NCBI RefSeq assembly: GCF_002776525.5
Contig: NC_045434.1
Span: 195,365,374 to 195,429,373, forward strand
DNA: 64,000 nt
Origin: Piliocolobus tephrosceles
Taxonomy: Eukaryota > Chordata > Mammalia > Primates > Cercopithecidae
Direction of reading: 5' to 3'
Notes under the pieces: generated by a model
Told to the model about the DNA's origin: nothing
The model's database searches: none
Seen by the model: the letters and a program-made list of their open reading frames with translations, nothing else
Position numbers and translations under genes: made by a program
In this document: positions 1 through 11,569 of the stretch, piece by piece
Layout: each line of letters opens with the position of its first letter
How positions within the stretch are numbered: the first letter of the stretch is position 1

Positions 1-252
1 CTAGCACTTTGGGAGGCCGAGACGGGCGGATCACGAGGTCAGGAGATCAAGACCATCCTGGCTAACAGGGTGAAACCCCGTCTCTACTAAAAAATACAAA
101 AAAACTAGCTGGGCGAGGTGGCGGGTGCCTGTAGTCCCAGCTACTTGGGAGGCTGAGGCAGGAGAATGGCATAAACCCGGGAGGCGGAGCTTGTAGCAAG
201 CTAAGATCCGGCCACTGCACTCCAGCCTGGGCTACAGAGCAAGACCCCGTCT

Positions 253-284
<32 letters not shown>
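1..284 (+). mobile_element. AluY, cut by window edge
   Basis: Enters at Alu position about 25 and ends in about 30 A. It reads 'aaactagctgggcgagg' and 'gatccggccactgcac', monkey-type AluY. Confidence 0.95.
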
Positions 285-285
<1 letters not shown>

Positions 286-469
286 AGTTCCCTTAGAGGC
301 TGGATCCATACCACTGTTCCACCCAGGAGATGATGAGGTGCAGACACGGGAAGGGACATGTCCAGGGTCTCCCCATTCCCAGGCTGGGGCTCTTTTCCCC
401 CCTTCCCCCCGCACAGTCCACCTCCCCTCCAGGGACACTGTACTCACTTGCTGGTTCATTCACTCTCAC

Positions 470-515
470 CTCAGTCTCCCTGAGCCTCTCCTGAGGGGCC
501 TCATCAATGGTGAGC
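470..515 (-). CDS. SYTL1: SYTL1 fourth coding exon (residues 119-134)
   Basis: A 46-base exon encoding LTIDEAPQERLRETE, between the acceptor CTACTCCCAG and the donor GTGAGA. It ends in phase 0. The next expected segment (GPDF...) was not found in bases 1-469, so the following exon lies outside the window. Confidence 0.9.
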
Positions 516-3087
516 CTGGGAGTAGGGAGAGGACGCTCTCAGAGGGAGGGATCCTGGTCACTGGTGGGCACCATCTCCCTCTTCCCGACACCCCTCCTCA
601 CCTGGGCTCTGGCCCCTCTTCCTTCTCTTTCACAGCAGCCTCAGCCTCCCCGTCGCTGCCTGGAGCCTGGTCTCCTGGGCGCAGGTGAGAAGTTCTGTGA
701 GCCCCCATGCTCAGGAAGCCTGGCTGTAACTCGAGAGAGGCCCTGGGAGATGCCCACCCACCCCACGCCCACAGAGGGGCATTGCCCACTCAAAGACACA
801 CAGTACCAAGGGCAGCCAGGACTGGAGCCCGAGTGGTCCTCTCTCCCTGTCCACATACAGACAGCGCCCTGGATGGCACATGGCTTGCCCTGCCCCGAAG
901 ATCTCTCACCCCTGGCGCTCTTCTTCCTGCGCATAGAGGCTCGGACAAGGTCAGAGCCGAAGTGGGCATTGTGGTGCCGCTGGGAGCGTGCCTCCTGGAA
1001 CCAGTCCCCTGTCAGGATCTTCAGCTGCCCAGGGTCTGCCAGTGAGGCCCGGAGCTTGCTGGAGGAAAGGGGAGGGTGTGGCTGTCATGACTCACTCAAG
1101 CAACATTCCCACAACCCACATGGTACCAGGCTTGGGACCAGGGGCCAGGGACCCAACAGCAAATCAGACTTGATCTGTGCTGTGGAGGAGCTCGGGCTGC
1201 TGGGGAGACCGAGTCCAGAAGAGACAAGTACATGATAGTGAACTGGATGATGTGATAGAAATAAGAAGAGCCAGCTCTGCCTGGGAGAATCCAGGAGGGT
1301 TTCCCAGAGGAGGTGACATTTGAATTGCCTTTATTTATTTATTTACTTATTTTGAGATGGGGTCTCCCTCTATGCCCAGGCTGGAGTGCTGTGGCGCAAT
1401 CTCGGCTCACTGCAACCTTCACCTCCCAGGCTCAAGTGATCCTCCCACGTCAGCCTCCTGAGTAGCTGGGACTACAGGCGCGTGCCACCTTGCTCAGCTA
1501 ATTTTTTGTATTTTGTTTTGTAGAGACGGAGCTTTTCAATGTTGCCCAGGCTAGTCTCTAACTCCTGGACTCAAGCGATCCACCTGCCTCAGCCTCCCAA
1601 AATGTTGTAAACCACCGTGCCCGGTCTTGAATTTCTTCTTAAAAGACAAATTGGAATTCTCCAGGTAGAGAAGGATAATAGTTATTACACTTTTTATTTT
1701 ATTATTATTTTTTTGAGAGAGAGTCTTGCTCTGTTGCCTGGGCTGGAGTGCAGTGGCATGATCATGGCTCACTGCAGCCTGACCTCCTGGGTTCAAGCAA
1801 TTCTGTCACCTCAGCTGCCTAAATAGCTGGGACTACAGGCACATACCACCACGCCAGGCCATTTTTTTTATATTTTGTAGAAATAGGGTCTCACTGTGTT
1901 GTCCAGGCTGGTCTTGAATTCCTGGGCTCAAGCAATCCTCCCGTCTCAGCCTCTCAAAGTGCTGGGATTACAGGAGTCGCCACTATCCCTGGCCAATTCC
2001 TTTTAAATCAGTGAAGTAGGACTCCTTAGCCCCATTTTATAGACAAGGAGCGTGGTGCTCAAGGAGGTCAGGTGAGTTGCCAAGGCTACAAAGCTAGGAA
2101 GTATCTGTCCCCAAACATTGCTTGTAACACCCATGCTCTTCTACCACCGTGCTCTTCCAGTACCAGCATAGGCATAGAAGTGCAGTGTGGGTTCAGGGAC
2201 TGGGGAGCATCTGAGTGGCTGGAGGGGTCACTTTGTGTCTGTGTGTTGGGTGGGGGTTATGGTGGAAGAGGAGATGGTGGGGGCTGGCAAGGACCGACCA
2301 GGGAGGCCCAGTGGACCATGCCTAGGAGCTTGCCCTTGACACTGGGGAGCCAGGAGAAGTTTCAGCGGGGACATTAAGGACAGATCTGGCCAGGCACGAT
2401 GGCTTGCATCTGTAATCCCAGCACTTTGGGAGGCCGAGGCGGGTGGATCATCTGAGGTCAGGGGTTTGAGACCAGCCTGGCCAACGTGGTAAAACACCAT
2501 CTCTACTAAAAATACAAAAATTAGCTGGGCGTGGTGGCAGGTGCCTGCAATCCCAGCTACTTGGGAGACTGTGGCAGGAGAACTGCTTGAACCTGGAGGG
2601 GCGGAGGTTGCAGTGAGCCAAGATTGTGCCACTTCACTCCAGCCTGGGCGAAAAAATGAAACTGTCTCAAAAAAAATAAAAATAAAAATAAAAAAAGGAC
2701 AGATCTGGGGAACACCAGCTGCAGGAGGTGGGCCCAAGAGGCAAGCCTGGAGGCAGAGAGGCTGGCGAGAAAGCTGGTGCAGTCACCCCTGGAGAAGTGA
2801 TGAGCTGTGAGCTGGCCAAGGCCAGAGGAGACTAAAGGGCGAAACCAAGAACCACGCAGACATCTGATGGCGGTGGTGTCAGTAGGGAGCAGGCTGGGGG
2901 CCACTCAAGCCTCTCAATGCTCCCTGGCCAGGGTCTGCCCTGCATTGCCTTACCTGACCCGCCCCTCCTCCAGCTGGCACAGGCGGGCATCTCGTTGGAG
3001 GACGCCAGCAATGGCCTCCTGCTCCTCCTCTGTCAGGAAGCTGAGGTCCAATAGTCCTTCAGTCTCAGGCTTTGGCCCATGCGCCAT
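470..3087 (-). CDS. SYTL1: SYTL1 (synaptotagmin-like protein 1, Slp1), N-terminal part
   Basis: Four coding exons are visible: 3087-2954, 1058-910, 674-602 and 515-470, giving residues 1-134; the gene continues past the left edge. Slp1 is a Rab27 effector that tethers secretory vesicles to the plasma membrane. The N-terminal Slp homology domain (about residues 14-90) is recognisable: an acidic helix with LTEEEQEAIAGVLQRD, then the Rab27-contact motif TGDWFQEARSQRHH. The two C2 domains expected in the family must lie outside the window. The start MAHGPKPETEG matches the family N-terminus as I remember it, and the ATG is followed by G (+4). All introns are GT-AG and phases join (V-AG|C-AAG, G|GA, AG|G). 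It lies downstream of TMEM222 on the same strand. Residue 37 is Cys where I recall Arg in human (from memory only). Confidence 0.95.
602..674 (-). CDS. SYTL1: SYTL1 third coding exon (residues 95-119)
   Basis: The acceptor GCGCCCAG is before 674 and the donor GTGAGG after 602. It encodes the charged linker DQAPGSDGEAEAAVKEKEEG, a low-complexity acidic stretch after the Rab-binding domain. Confidence 0.93.
910..1058 (-). CDS. SYTL1: SYTL1 second coding exon (residues 45-95)
   Basis: The acceptor TTTCCTCCAG precedes 1058 and the donor GTGAGA follows 910. It carries the TGDWF core that in Slp/Slac2 proteins packs against Rab27, and the basic end SMRRKKSARG. Confidence 0.95.
1329..1625 (-). mobile_element. 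Alu, old
   Basis: The T-rich tail (tttatttatttacttatttt) is at the low-coordinate end and the element ends 'gtgcccgg'. Diverged, S/J type. Confidence 0.9.
1688..1996 (-). mobile_element. Alu, old
   Basis: Tail with attatta units, then 'gagagagagtcttgctctg'. Separated from the previous Alu by 62 bases of unique DNA. Confidence 0.9.
2388..2696 (+). mobile_element. Alu
   Basis: Starts 'ggccaggcacgatggc'. The tail is repeated aaaat units. Confidence 0.93.
2954..3087 (-). CDS. SYTL1: SYTL1 first coding exon (residues 1-44, phase 2 end)
   Basis: The ATG is at 3087-3085 and the exon ends ...GGGTCAG before the donor GTAAGG at 2953. It encodes the acidic N-terminal helix of the Slp homology domain. 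The 5'UTR continues upstream in the same exon, but its acceptor could not be fixed. Confidence 0.95.
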
Positions 3088-3606
3088 GGGGAGGGAGGGC
3101 AGAGCCCAAAGCCCCTCTTGAGATGGGTGGCCCCTCTGGGGCATCAGCTGGGGCTGTGCCCCAGCTGGGCACACGTAGCTTCCTGGGGGCAGACCAAGGG
3201 TCAGGTCAAGCCCTGCACAAATGCTTGGCACATCCTGGAACCAACAGCCCTTTTCTCCCCAAACACTTGGCCAGGTATGGGTAGTGTGCCACCCCAGGAC
3301 GGCTGAGCTCAAGGTGGGGTGACAGGCACTCATGCACACATGCATACACTAGCCCTTGAATGCACTCAGGGACACAGTGGAAGAAGCAAGAGACACACAT
3401 GCACACACCCTGAGGTAGGGCCACACAGAACTGCAGCGATGGAACACACAGACACACGTGCACACGCGGATCCACGTAGGCATAGATATGGCCGCACATG
3501 CACATGGACACCTGCATAAAGACAGGCACATGTAGAGCTGTTCCCCCAGAAAGGGCCCTCTGCAGACACAGACCCGGACCTGTGCCCACGAGAGACATGC
3601 ACATAC

Positions 3607-3766
3607 ATTTTTTTTTTTTTTTTTTTTGAGAAGGAACTTTGCTCTTTTGCCCAGGCTGGAGTACAGTGGTGCAGTCTCATCTCACTGCAACCTCCGCCCG
3701 ACGGATCCGCCTGCCTCGGCCTTCCAAGGTGCTGGGATTACAGGTGTGAGCCACCAAGCCCAGCCC
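3607..3766 (-). mobile_element. Alu with internal deletion
   Basis: Only about 160 bases: the sequence jumps from 'caacctccgcc' to 'ggatccgcctgcctcggcct', removing the middle of the dimer. Confidence 0.85.
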
Positions 3767-3793
3767 TACACATGTTCTTAAATTTGCACACAG

Positions 3794-4413
3794 TGGCCAG
3801 GCGTGGTAGCTCACACCTGTAATCCCAACACTTTGGGAGGCCAAGGTGGGCCGATCACCTGAGGTCAGGAGTTTGAGACCAGCCTGGCCAACATGGTGAA
3901 ACCCCTGTCTCTACTAAAAATACAAATATTATGGCCGGGTACAGTGGTTCACCCCTGTAATCCCAGCACTTTGGAAGGCCGAGGTGGGCGGATCACCTGA
4001 GGTCAGGAGTTTGAGACCAGCCTGACCAACATGGAGAAACCTCATCTCTACTAAAAATACAAAATTAGCTGGGCATGGTGGTGCCTGCCTGTAATCCCAG
4101 CTACTCGGGAAGCTGAGGTGGGAGAATTGCTTGAACCTGGGAGGCAGAGGTTATGGTGAGCCAAGATCACACCATTGCACTCCAGCCTGGACAAAAACAG
4201 CGAAACTCCGTCTCCAAAAAAAAAAAAAAAGAAAAGAAAAATTAGCTGGGCTTGGTGGCACATGCCTGTAATTCCAGCTACTTGGGAAGCTGAGGCAGGA
4301 GAATCTCTTGAACCCGAGAGGTGGAGGTTGCAGTGAGCTGCGATGGTGCCACTGCACTCCAGCCTGGGCAACAGAGTGAGACTCTGTCTCAAAACAAAAA
4401 CAAACAAAAAAAC
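3794..4413 (+). mobile_element. Alu split by another Alu
   Basis: The left part is 3794-3933. The right part resumes at 'attagctgggcttggtgg' (4240) and ends at an A-rich tail. Confidence 0.85.
3934..4239 (+). mobile_element. Alu inserted in the Alu at 3794
   Basis: A complete copy from 'ggccgggtacagtgg' to an A tail with aaaag units, placed at the central A-rich linker of its host. Confidence 0.85.
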
Positions 4414-4697
4414 CTGTGCACAGCATATGCACACCAACAGGGATGGGCCCGTCCGGATGGGTTCACCGAGACAAGAACAAGCCTGGGGACAAATGTGTCC
4501 CTCAATAAAGATGTACATAAAAATCACACAGACTCTGGCACACACACATGGTCTGAGTTGTGAGCTCCTTGGAGGCAGGGAGAGGGAGTGATCCTCAAAG
4601 CCAGTACTTTGCACACAACAGATGGTTGGTAAAAGTTTGATTAATTAAATGCAGAAATATACCTGCACATACATGGGAATGCACACATACAACCACC

Positions 4698-4785
4698 CAC
4701 TTAGACACACACACATACACACACACACGCACGCGCACACACACGTGCGCACACACACACATGCACACACACACATGTACATCTG
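4698..4785. repeat. (CA)n tract with GC interruptions
   Basis: Long alternating purine-pyrimidine run including 'cacgcacgcgcacacac' and 'cacgtgcgcacac'. Confidence 0.95.
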
Positions 4786-5302
4786 CTCACTCCCCTGGGC
4801 CGGGAACCTCACAGCCTGGGTCCCCCCCCGCCACCCTTCACCTCCACCCTGCCCTGGCCCACTTGGCCTTCCTGTCTGAGGCAACCTCCTCCTCAGCCCA
4901 CACCCCCAACTTCCTCCCCTGAGGTAACTGCCGCACCCACTCCCATGGAGGCCTCCAACCCAGGGATGCCCCCGCTGCCAGCCCTGCCCTCTTGCCTGGA
5001 GCCACCGGGCCCCTCTGCTCTAGCCACACGGTTCTCCCAAGACCAGGCTGGGGTCCCGGCGGTGGAGGCCTAAGCTGGCACAGCAGCCCATGCTCAGGTA
5101 CCACAGTGACTCCGGAAAGAAAACATTTGCCCAGCGCTGAGGGGCATGTAGACGTGGCAAGGGGCCCATGACTTGGTCAGGGCTGTGTCCTGAGCCCACT
5201 GGGCGGCCTCTCCTCTCTTCCCCGCCCCTTCCATGCCAGGGCTCCAGGTGGGGCCGGGACCGGTGGAGGCAGCTTGGCAGGCGGGTCCTGGCTTGTGTCC
5301 AC

Positions 5303-5340
5303 CGCCTGCTATATTCTGTCCCCTCCCAGCTGAGTCAGTG
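5303..5340 (-). promoter_or_regulatory. Candidate SYTL1 core promoter (speculative)
   Basis: On the minus strand an AP-1 site (TGACTCA, 5337-5331) is followed by a G-rich box (GGGAGGGGAC) and an A/T element (GAATATAG) about 10-25 bases on. The spacing would suit a TATA-like promoter about 2.2 kb upstream of the SYTL1 start codon. No transcript evidence; could be chance. Confidence 0.2.
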
Positions 5341-7203
5341 GCCGAGTCCCAGCGATCCCTCCTGACACCCTCAGGAGCTGAAGGCCTCGGCATGGCTGCA
5401 CGGTGTGCATTCGCTCTGTGGATACCTGTGTGCTCCACAACAGCAGTTTCCCTGAACTTCTATGGCCAAGGTGTGGGTCTTGCAAACGCATAGTTCAGGC
5501 TCCCCTGTGGATTGGGGTGTGAACCCACGTCCCTCTCTGTGCCCTGGTCCGAGTCTGGTGGGCCTGTCTGCGTAGCGTGGGTCTGTGAGCTGTGTAGTTG
5601 CTGTGTGAGTGTGTCTGTGTGTCCTGCTGCAGTGTGATGCTGCATGATGACTATATTGTCCGTGCGGTGTGTTCAGTGACTTTCTAGGTGACAGCACCAT
5701 GTGGGGTGTGTGCAGTATGCATTGTGCATTTCCTCCTGTGCCGTACGTGTGACTGGGCTGTGTGCTGTGGGGTGTCCGCTGGTGCCTTGGGGGCCACCAG
5801 GTATGTGTGTCTGAGTGTGGATGGAGGTGGGAGAGGACATTTGGCAGAATTGAGCCTATTTCTGTCCTGCAGGCCTGCCTGAGCTGGGCCATGGGCATCA
5901 GCCCAGCCTCCTCAGCAGTTCCCCTCCCTGAAGTCCCCTCTCCTACCAGAGGCAGAATCAAGTGTTTGGTCTTCCCTGCTGTTTTGACACTGTGGGACAG
6001 ACCCATTGGTCAAGAGGAGGGTCTGTCCATCTGTCCGGCTGTTCCAGTTCCAGACACGCGCCCACCTCCCCCAACCGCAAGGTGCTGGAGGGTGCTCAGG
6101 ATACCAGGTGGCAGTGCCTGCGTCTCTGGACCCTGGCAGGGGACCCTGGCGCCGACGTGTGTTACCTGTAGGGGTCCAGTATGGGAGGACACCTTCGCAG
6201 GTGACTCCAGCTCCCCTGGCAGCTGAGTTTCAGGGACTGGGAGAAGAGCAGTGAGAGAAGGCGGCTGACTCAACAGGCAGCCCAGCCAGCAGCTGCCCCA
6301 CACCGAGGAGGAGGAAACACCTCGGCAGGGCCTGATGCAAAACCGGGCCTGGACTCCCAGCGCCCCGGGGTGCGCCCCCGCAGCTGACTGGAGAGGCCGG
6401 GCTTGGCCCCAGCTCCACTGAGCAGGCCCCAGCCACTCTGTCCAATGGGTAGCAGCCCCACCTTACCCACAGCGGAGCTGGTAGGAACTCGCTCAGAAAG
6501 CAAGTTAGAAACCTTTCTTTTCCAGCACCAAGGGGAATGGAAGGATGGCAGAATTTGCAGTTAGACCACCCTGCGCAGGGTCCCTGCTCTGCCACTGGGT
6601 GTGCGACCTTAAGCAGGTCTCTTCCATTTCTTCTGATGCAAACTGTGGGTAGCAGTGTGCAAGGAGCCTATTCTAAGGGAAGTGAAAGTGCCCGGTGCGA
6701 GCTGGCAGTCAGGGTGAGGTGTCCCCACTCCAGCATAGTCCAATGCCCATGGCCATTTCAGCAGCTGCTGCCCTCTGTATCCACATGCACCTCTGGGACA
6801 TGCTGGCCACAGCAGAGCAGCCCTCTCTGTCCCCTCTGCTGTCCTGGGCCCCATCTGTTTGAGGAGGCCTGAAATCTTCCAGTGCCAAGGTGAGGGTCCC
6901 ACACTGTCTGTCTATGGGGAGCCCCCCCTGAACACCCCATTCTACACCCAGCTTCTGCCCACCCTGAGATTAGAAGGTTTGGGCCCTAGATTACATTGGC
7001 TTCAGGACCATGAACCTCCTGGGTTGTCTTGGGCACAAGAGGCCACACCAAAGCTTTCTGACTCCCCCTAAGTCCACTTCACTTTCCATGGCCTGCCCTG
7101 GCCCGACCCCCTCCCCTGAACCTAGGGCCATGGATTAAAGATTAGAGGGCTCCTCATAGACCCCTGGGAGAGGTAGGGCAAGGGGTGGTTTATAAACAAA
7201 ACC

Positions 7204-7505
7204 AGTCTGGGCACGGTTACTCATGCTTGTAATCCCAGTACTTTGGGAAGTCGAGGTGGGCGGATCACTCTAGGACAGGAGTTTGAGACCAGTCTGGCCA
7301 ACATGGTGAAACCCCATCTCTACTCAAAATACAAAAATTAACTGGGCATAGTGGCGAGTGCTTGCAGTCCCAGCTACTCGGGAGGCTGAGGCAGGAGAAT
7401 CGCTCGAACCCAGGAGGCGGAGGTTGTAGTGAGCTGAGATCTTGCCACTGCCCTCCAGCCTGGGCAACACAGCGAGACTCCGTCTCAGAAAAGCAAACAA
7501 AAAAC
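7204..7505 (+). mobile_element. Alu
   Basis: From 'gtctgggcacggttactc' to an A-rich tail with caaac. Confidence 0.93.
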
Positions 7506-7703
7506 CCACTCTTCCTCCTCGTCATCAGAACTGGCTCCCACCACCACTGAGAGACAGAGGGCCCCTCCTCCATCTCAGCCCACAGTTGAGGCTTCTCTAC
7601 TTATTTTTGCAAGTTAATCTTATTTTCCTCATCTGTTAAATGGGGGTAATAATCCCTCCTCAGAGGATTTTCATTAAAATTCAGTGAGATCCTTGAAGAC
7701 CTT

Positions 7704-8005
7704 ATTTATTTGTTTGTTTGTTTTGAGATGGAGTCTCGCTCTGTTGCCCAGGCTGGAGTGCAGTGGCACGTTCTTGGCTCACTGCAGCCTCCACTTCCTG
7801 GGTTCAAGTGATTCTCATGTCTCAGCCTCCTGAGTAGCTGGAACTACAGGTGCCCGCCACCATGCCCGGCTAATTTTTGTATTTTGAGTAGAGATGGGGT
7901 TTTACCATGTTGCCAGGCTGGTCTTGAACTCCTGGCCTCAGGTGATCCACCTGCCTCAGCCTCCCAAAGTGCTAGGCTTACAGGCGTGAGCCACCACGCC
8001 CAGTC
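7704..8005 (-). mobile_element. Alu
   Basis: Tail of tttgtttg units, end 'caccacgcccagtcc'. Confidence 0.93.
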
Positions 8006-9004
8006 CCCAGTAGACTCTTGATTAATGCATTTATGCACCCACACATGCAATACCCATTGAGCAGCTGCTGTGGGACCGTTACTATGATGATGCCTCCTCC
8101 ATTAAGGCCCTCAAAACGGAAGGAGAGTGGCCAACAGCATCCTCACCCCTTCCTGCCATCCTGGTCCTGGCACCTGCAATGATGTTTCTCTGCCCGCTTC
8201 TCACCTCTCAGTAGCCCTCCCTCCTGGAAGGCATGAAACTTCATTCTCTGGTCTTCGGGTTTCTAAATTTCCCTTCCTTTCTCTGTTCTCCTGTCCTTCC
8301 TATAGCTGTGACTCCCTGACGCTGATACTTCCAGCCATCTCTCCTGCTGTGTTTCAACCTGCATTCATCTGGCCTCTTCCCCACTTGAAACCTATTTCCA
8401 AGTTCCCACCTCTGTAACCAGCCCCCATCATCCTGGCCCCTGGCCTCCTGCTGCTTCCTGCCACCTCCAGGTGCTGTCCACACTTCACTCCAGGTGCCCT
8501 CCCATCTGTCTGTCTCCGCTGTCCTCCCCCTGCCCAGGTCTCAGTCCCCGCTCAGCCTCTTCTGGAAGCCTCCTCTTCTCCTGCCACATGAGGCCTCTCT
8601 GGCCCTTTGTTGCACAGCTTTCAAACATACTTTTCTTTGTCATCCTCTGGTTTGGAAGGTGCCAGCAGACAGCCAGGCCATCCCTCGGGCCCATTCACAC
8701 ATTTCCAAACCAGTCCAGTCCCATTTAGACACATCCTGAGATGGAAGCCTCACCACTTCCCAGGACAGCCTAGCCCTCAGCCTGACCCTCAGGATTGCTG
8801 CCCTTACTCAGGCTTTCTCCCCTTCATCACCTATACCCGTAGAGCCTTAGCTACGGACTATTTCCTGTCCTTCAACACCCCTGGGCCTTCTGTGCTCCCT
8901 GTGGGAATACTTTTCCCCAGCTCTAGGACTCACTCAGCCTCCTCCAGAGTTCAGTGCCCCTGCACTGCAGCCAGTCTCTAGGCAACGTTCCTGTTAAGAG
9001 GGAC

Positions 9005-9460
9005 GTTAAGAGGCAGGGTCCTAGAGGCCAGCAGATCTGGGTTACAATCTGGCTCTGCCGCATGGTTCCCTTGTGGCCTGGGATCGATGGCAATCCCTGT
9101 AAGCCTCACTGTCTTCCTTTATGAAGTGGGGACAGTCGCCATCTCACAGGCCTGCGGCTGGCGGGAGAGCGTCTCACCTCCGCGGCCATTCTCCTTTCGT
9201 ATCACAGCACCTCTCATTTCCACTCCCGTGCTCCAGTGAGGCCATCGCACAGGGTGGCTCTGAGTGGGGGCCCTGGAGCCCAGCTGCTGGGTTTGAACCA
9301 TAGTTCCACTTTTCCTACCTCTGTGACCTGGAGCAAATCAATCCTCTGCTTACTTCTTCATCTGTAAAATGGGATGGTGGCATCTACCTTGTTGTAGGGC
9401 TGTTGTGAGGCTAAGACGGTATTTTATCACAAGGCCTAACACAGAGTAAGCACTCGCTGT
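9005..9460 (+). mobile_element. Two MIR fossils
   Basis: Near 9010-9140 ('gatctgggttacaatctggc') and 9240-9460 ('cttcatctgtaaaatgggat'). Confidence 0.7.
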
Positions 9461-9492
9461 TGGTGACTTTTTTTTTTTTGAGACAGGGACTT

Positions 9493-9927
9493 AGGCTGGA
9501 CACGGTGACTCACACCTGTAATCCCAGCACTTTGGGAGGCCGAAGCAGGCGGATCACAAGGTTAGGAGTTTGAGACCAGCCTGGCCAACATGGTGAAACC
9601 CCGTCTCTACTGAAAATAATGGCTTATGCCTGTAATCTCAGCACTTTGGGAGGCTGAGGCAGGCGGGTCACCTGAGGAGTTAGTTTGAGATCAGCCTGGC
9701 CAACATGGTAAAACCCTGCCTCTCCTAAAAATACAAATTAATATTTGTATGGCAGGCCCCTGTAATCCCAGATATTTGGGAAGCTGAGGCATGAGAATTA
9801 CTTGAACTCAGGAGGCAGGCATTGCAGTGAGCTGAGAACGCACCATTGCACTCCAGCTTGGGCAACCGAGTGAGATTCTGTCTGCCAAAATATAAAGAAA
9901 GAAAGAAAAAGGAGAAAAAAGAAAAGT
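9493..9927 (+). mobile_element. Two fused Alu pieces
   Basis: A left-arm piece (to 'tctctactgaaaataat', 9617) runs straight into a second Alu lacking its first bases. A T10 stretch with 'gagacaggg' just before (9470-9491) is the start of a third, reverse copy. Confidence 0.8.
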
Positions 9928-10614
9928 AAACGGAATTGCTCTGAAGTGGGGAGAGGGCACCTCTGCCTTGCCCTGGAGAAGTCCCAGGCTTGGAGGCCAC
10001 AGCACTGCAGGGTCTGGGGTGAGCTGGCAGATGCCTGACCACGGACTCCATGGTCACCTTCTAGACCAAATCCTTGGCTAGTTCAACTTAAGTGATGCAT
10101 GGACAGGGTTGGGAAAGGCTTCAGGGAGGAAGCAGCTTTTAAGCTGGGCCTTGGTTAGGCAGGGCCGCCATGAGAGAGACGGTGGAGAGCAAAGGATCAG
10201 AGGTAGGCGAGGGCTGGATGGATACAGGGGCCAGAGGCTGACAGTGCTCTTTGGCTCATCCCCAACTCAGCACCCCTGGGGGCGGTGGGGACAGCAGTGG
10301 AGGCCCTACACAGCCCCAACCACAATCCTACAAGTCCTTCCCAACAGGGACAATGGAAGGGGTTTCAATGCTCACCTGCCTCAAGAGGAAAGCTTTGGAA
10401 TGGGGAATGTAGAATGGCAGGGAATTCCCAAACTGCAGGGGCGGGATATACCTGAGGGATGCTGATGGCTCCAGGCATTGGACACAGACTCAACCATGGT
10501 GCTGGCAACCAGACCCTCGTCAAGGGTAGGAGGGTCCCAAGAATACCAAGACGCTATGAGCTGAGGGGCGAGGGGGCCCCAGAGAGGGAGAAAACAATGA
10601 CAGGCACCAACTGG

Positions 10615-11569
10615 AGTCAAAAGTCTTTATTGTCCTGCCCCGGGAACCCTTCCCAAAGGAATCCACAGAGCAGAGGGGCGAGGCGGGCGGCACAGGGCCT
10701 TGGTGACGTGAAGAAAGGGGGAGCTGGAGTTAGGCGGTGGACAGCCCCTTCAGTTCCCTGATGGCACTGGCTGTGCTGGCAGGTCACCCAGGGGAGCCAT
10801 CACCAGCGTGACGTCCACACCTGGGGCTGGGGCTGAGTGCTGTCTACACTGCTCTGTCTACACAGTCACTCTGGCACTTGTCAGGTCCACTCACCTCTCT
10901 GGCCCCAAACTGCAGGGGTAGATGGGTCCAATGCTGGGAGGCACTGGGAGGCTGTGGGACAGTAAAGAGAGGACTGCATGGGCTGGAGGATGCCAGATGG
11001 GCACACACGTCCCCCAGGGCAGTTGCTGGCAGAAGTCTGACAAAGGGACCAGCCAGCCCCTCTGGACCATTCTAGAGGCATTCTAGGTGAAGGTCCTAGG
11101 GCAGCTTCGCTTATAGAGACTACTAAGTGTACCCCACCCCATGCTGAGGCCAGAGCTAATGCAGGACAGCCTCCCAATCCAGCTCTGGTCCCAGGGCCAC
11201 CTTGACAGGTGAGCCCAAATGTCCTCCTCTCTCCGTTCTGGGCTGGGCTGAGGCAGGACCCCAGCAGGCAGTGACGGGAGCAGCTTTACAGAGGGAAGAC
11301 AAGGCCCTTCAACAGAAGAACAAAGGGGCTTCCAGGGCCAGAGTCACAGGCCTGGGGAGGAGGGGACAGGGTGCTTCTGAGAGGCAGGGAGACAACAAAC
11401 CCCCGCCTCATGCTGGTCCTCAGCCCTTCCATCCTGCCAGCCCTGATCCCTGGTCCACAACAGCAGGCCCAACCATGCCTTTTGGGGTGAGGAGAAAAAA
11501 ATCTGGAACCAAAAGGGATGGCGGCTGTTTCCTCGGGACCCTGGTGGGTGCGGGGCCACAGAGCAGCCA
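10615..11569 (-). other. TMEM222: TMEM222 3'UTR
   Basis: About 950 bases between the stop codon and the canonical AATAAA at 10631-10626. It is free of Alu, unlike the flanking DNA. The end is estimated from the signal position, with cleavage expected 10-25 bases past it. Confidence 0.8.
10626..10631 (-). terminator. TMEM222: TMEM222 poly(A) signal AATAAA
   Basis: The minus strand reads GACAATAAAGACTTTTGACTCC: a canonical hexamer in a position that gives a 3'UTR of about 0.95 kb. Confidence 0.8.

Larger units (their letters stand above)
1059..2953 (-). other. SYTL1 intron 1 (within coding part)
   Basis: It holds two tandem reverse Alus (1329-1996), one forward Alu (2388-2696) and unique sequence. 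Around 1280-1325 there is an old-repeat-like stretch ('cagaggaggtgacatttga'). No other exon seen. Confidence 0.7.
3088..10610. other. SYTL1 5' region and SYTL1-TMEM222 spacer
   Basis: No conserved coding exon was recognised. It should contain SYTL1 non-coding first exon(s) and promoter, which cannot be placed by eye. Contents: CA-rich tracts at 3319-3600 and 4698-4785, Alus at 3.6-4.4, 7.2-8.0 and 9.5-9.9 kb, two MIR fossils at 9.0-9.46 kb, and otherwise unique GC-moderate sequence (4.8-7.1 kb and 8.1-9.0 kb). Confidence 0.6.

Noticed and set aside
507..1235. 242-codon plus-strand open frame
   Set aside because: It overlaps SYTL1 exons on the opposite strand, spans their splice sites, has low-complexity composition and resembles no family.
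5371..6006. 211-codon minus-strand open frame upstream of SYTL1
   Set aside because: His/Thr-rich translation of GT-rich DNA ('THTWW', 'HTDTLTQ'), no domain, no splice signals in register.
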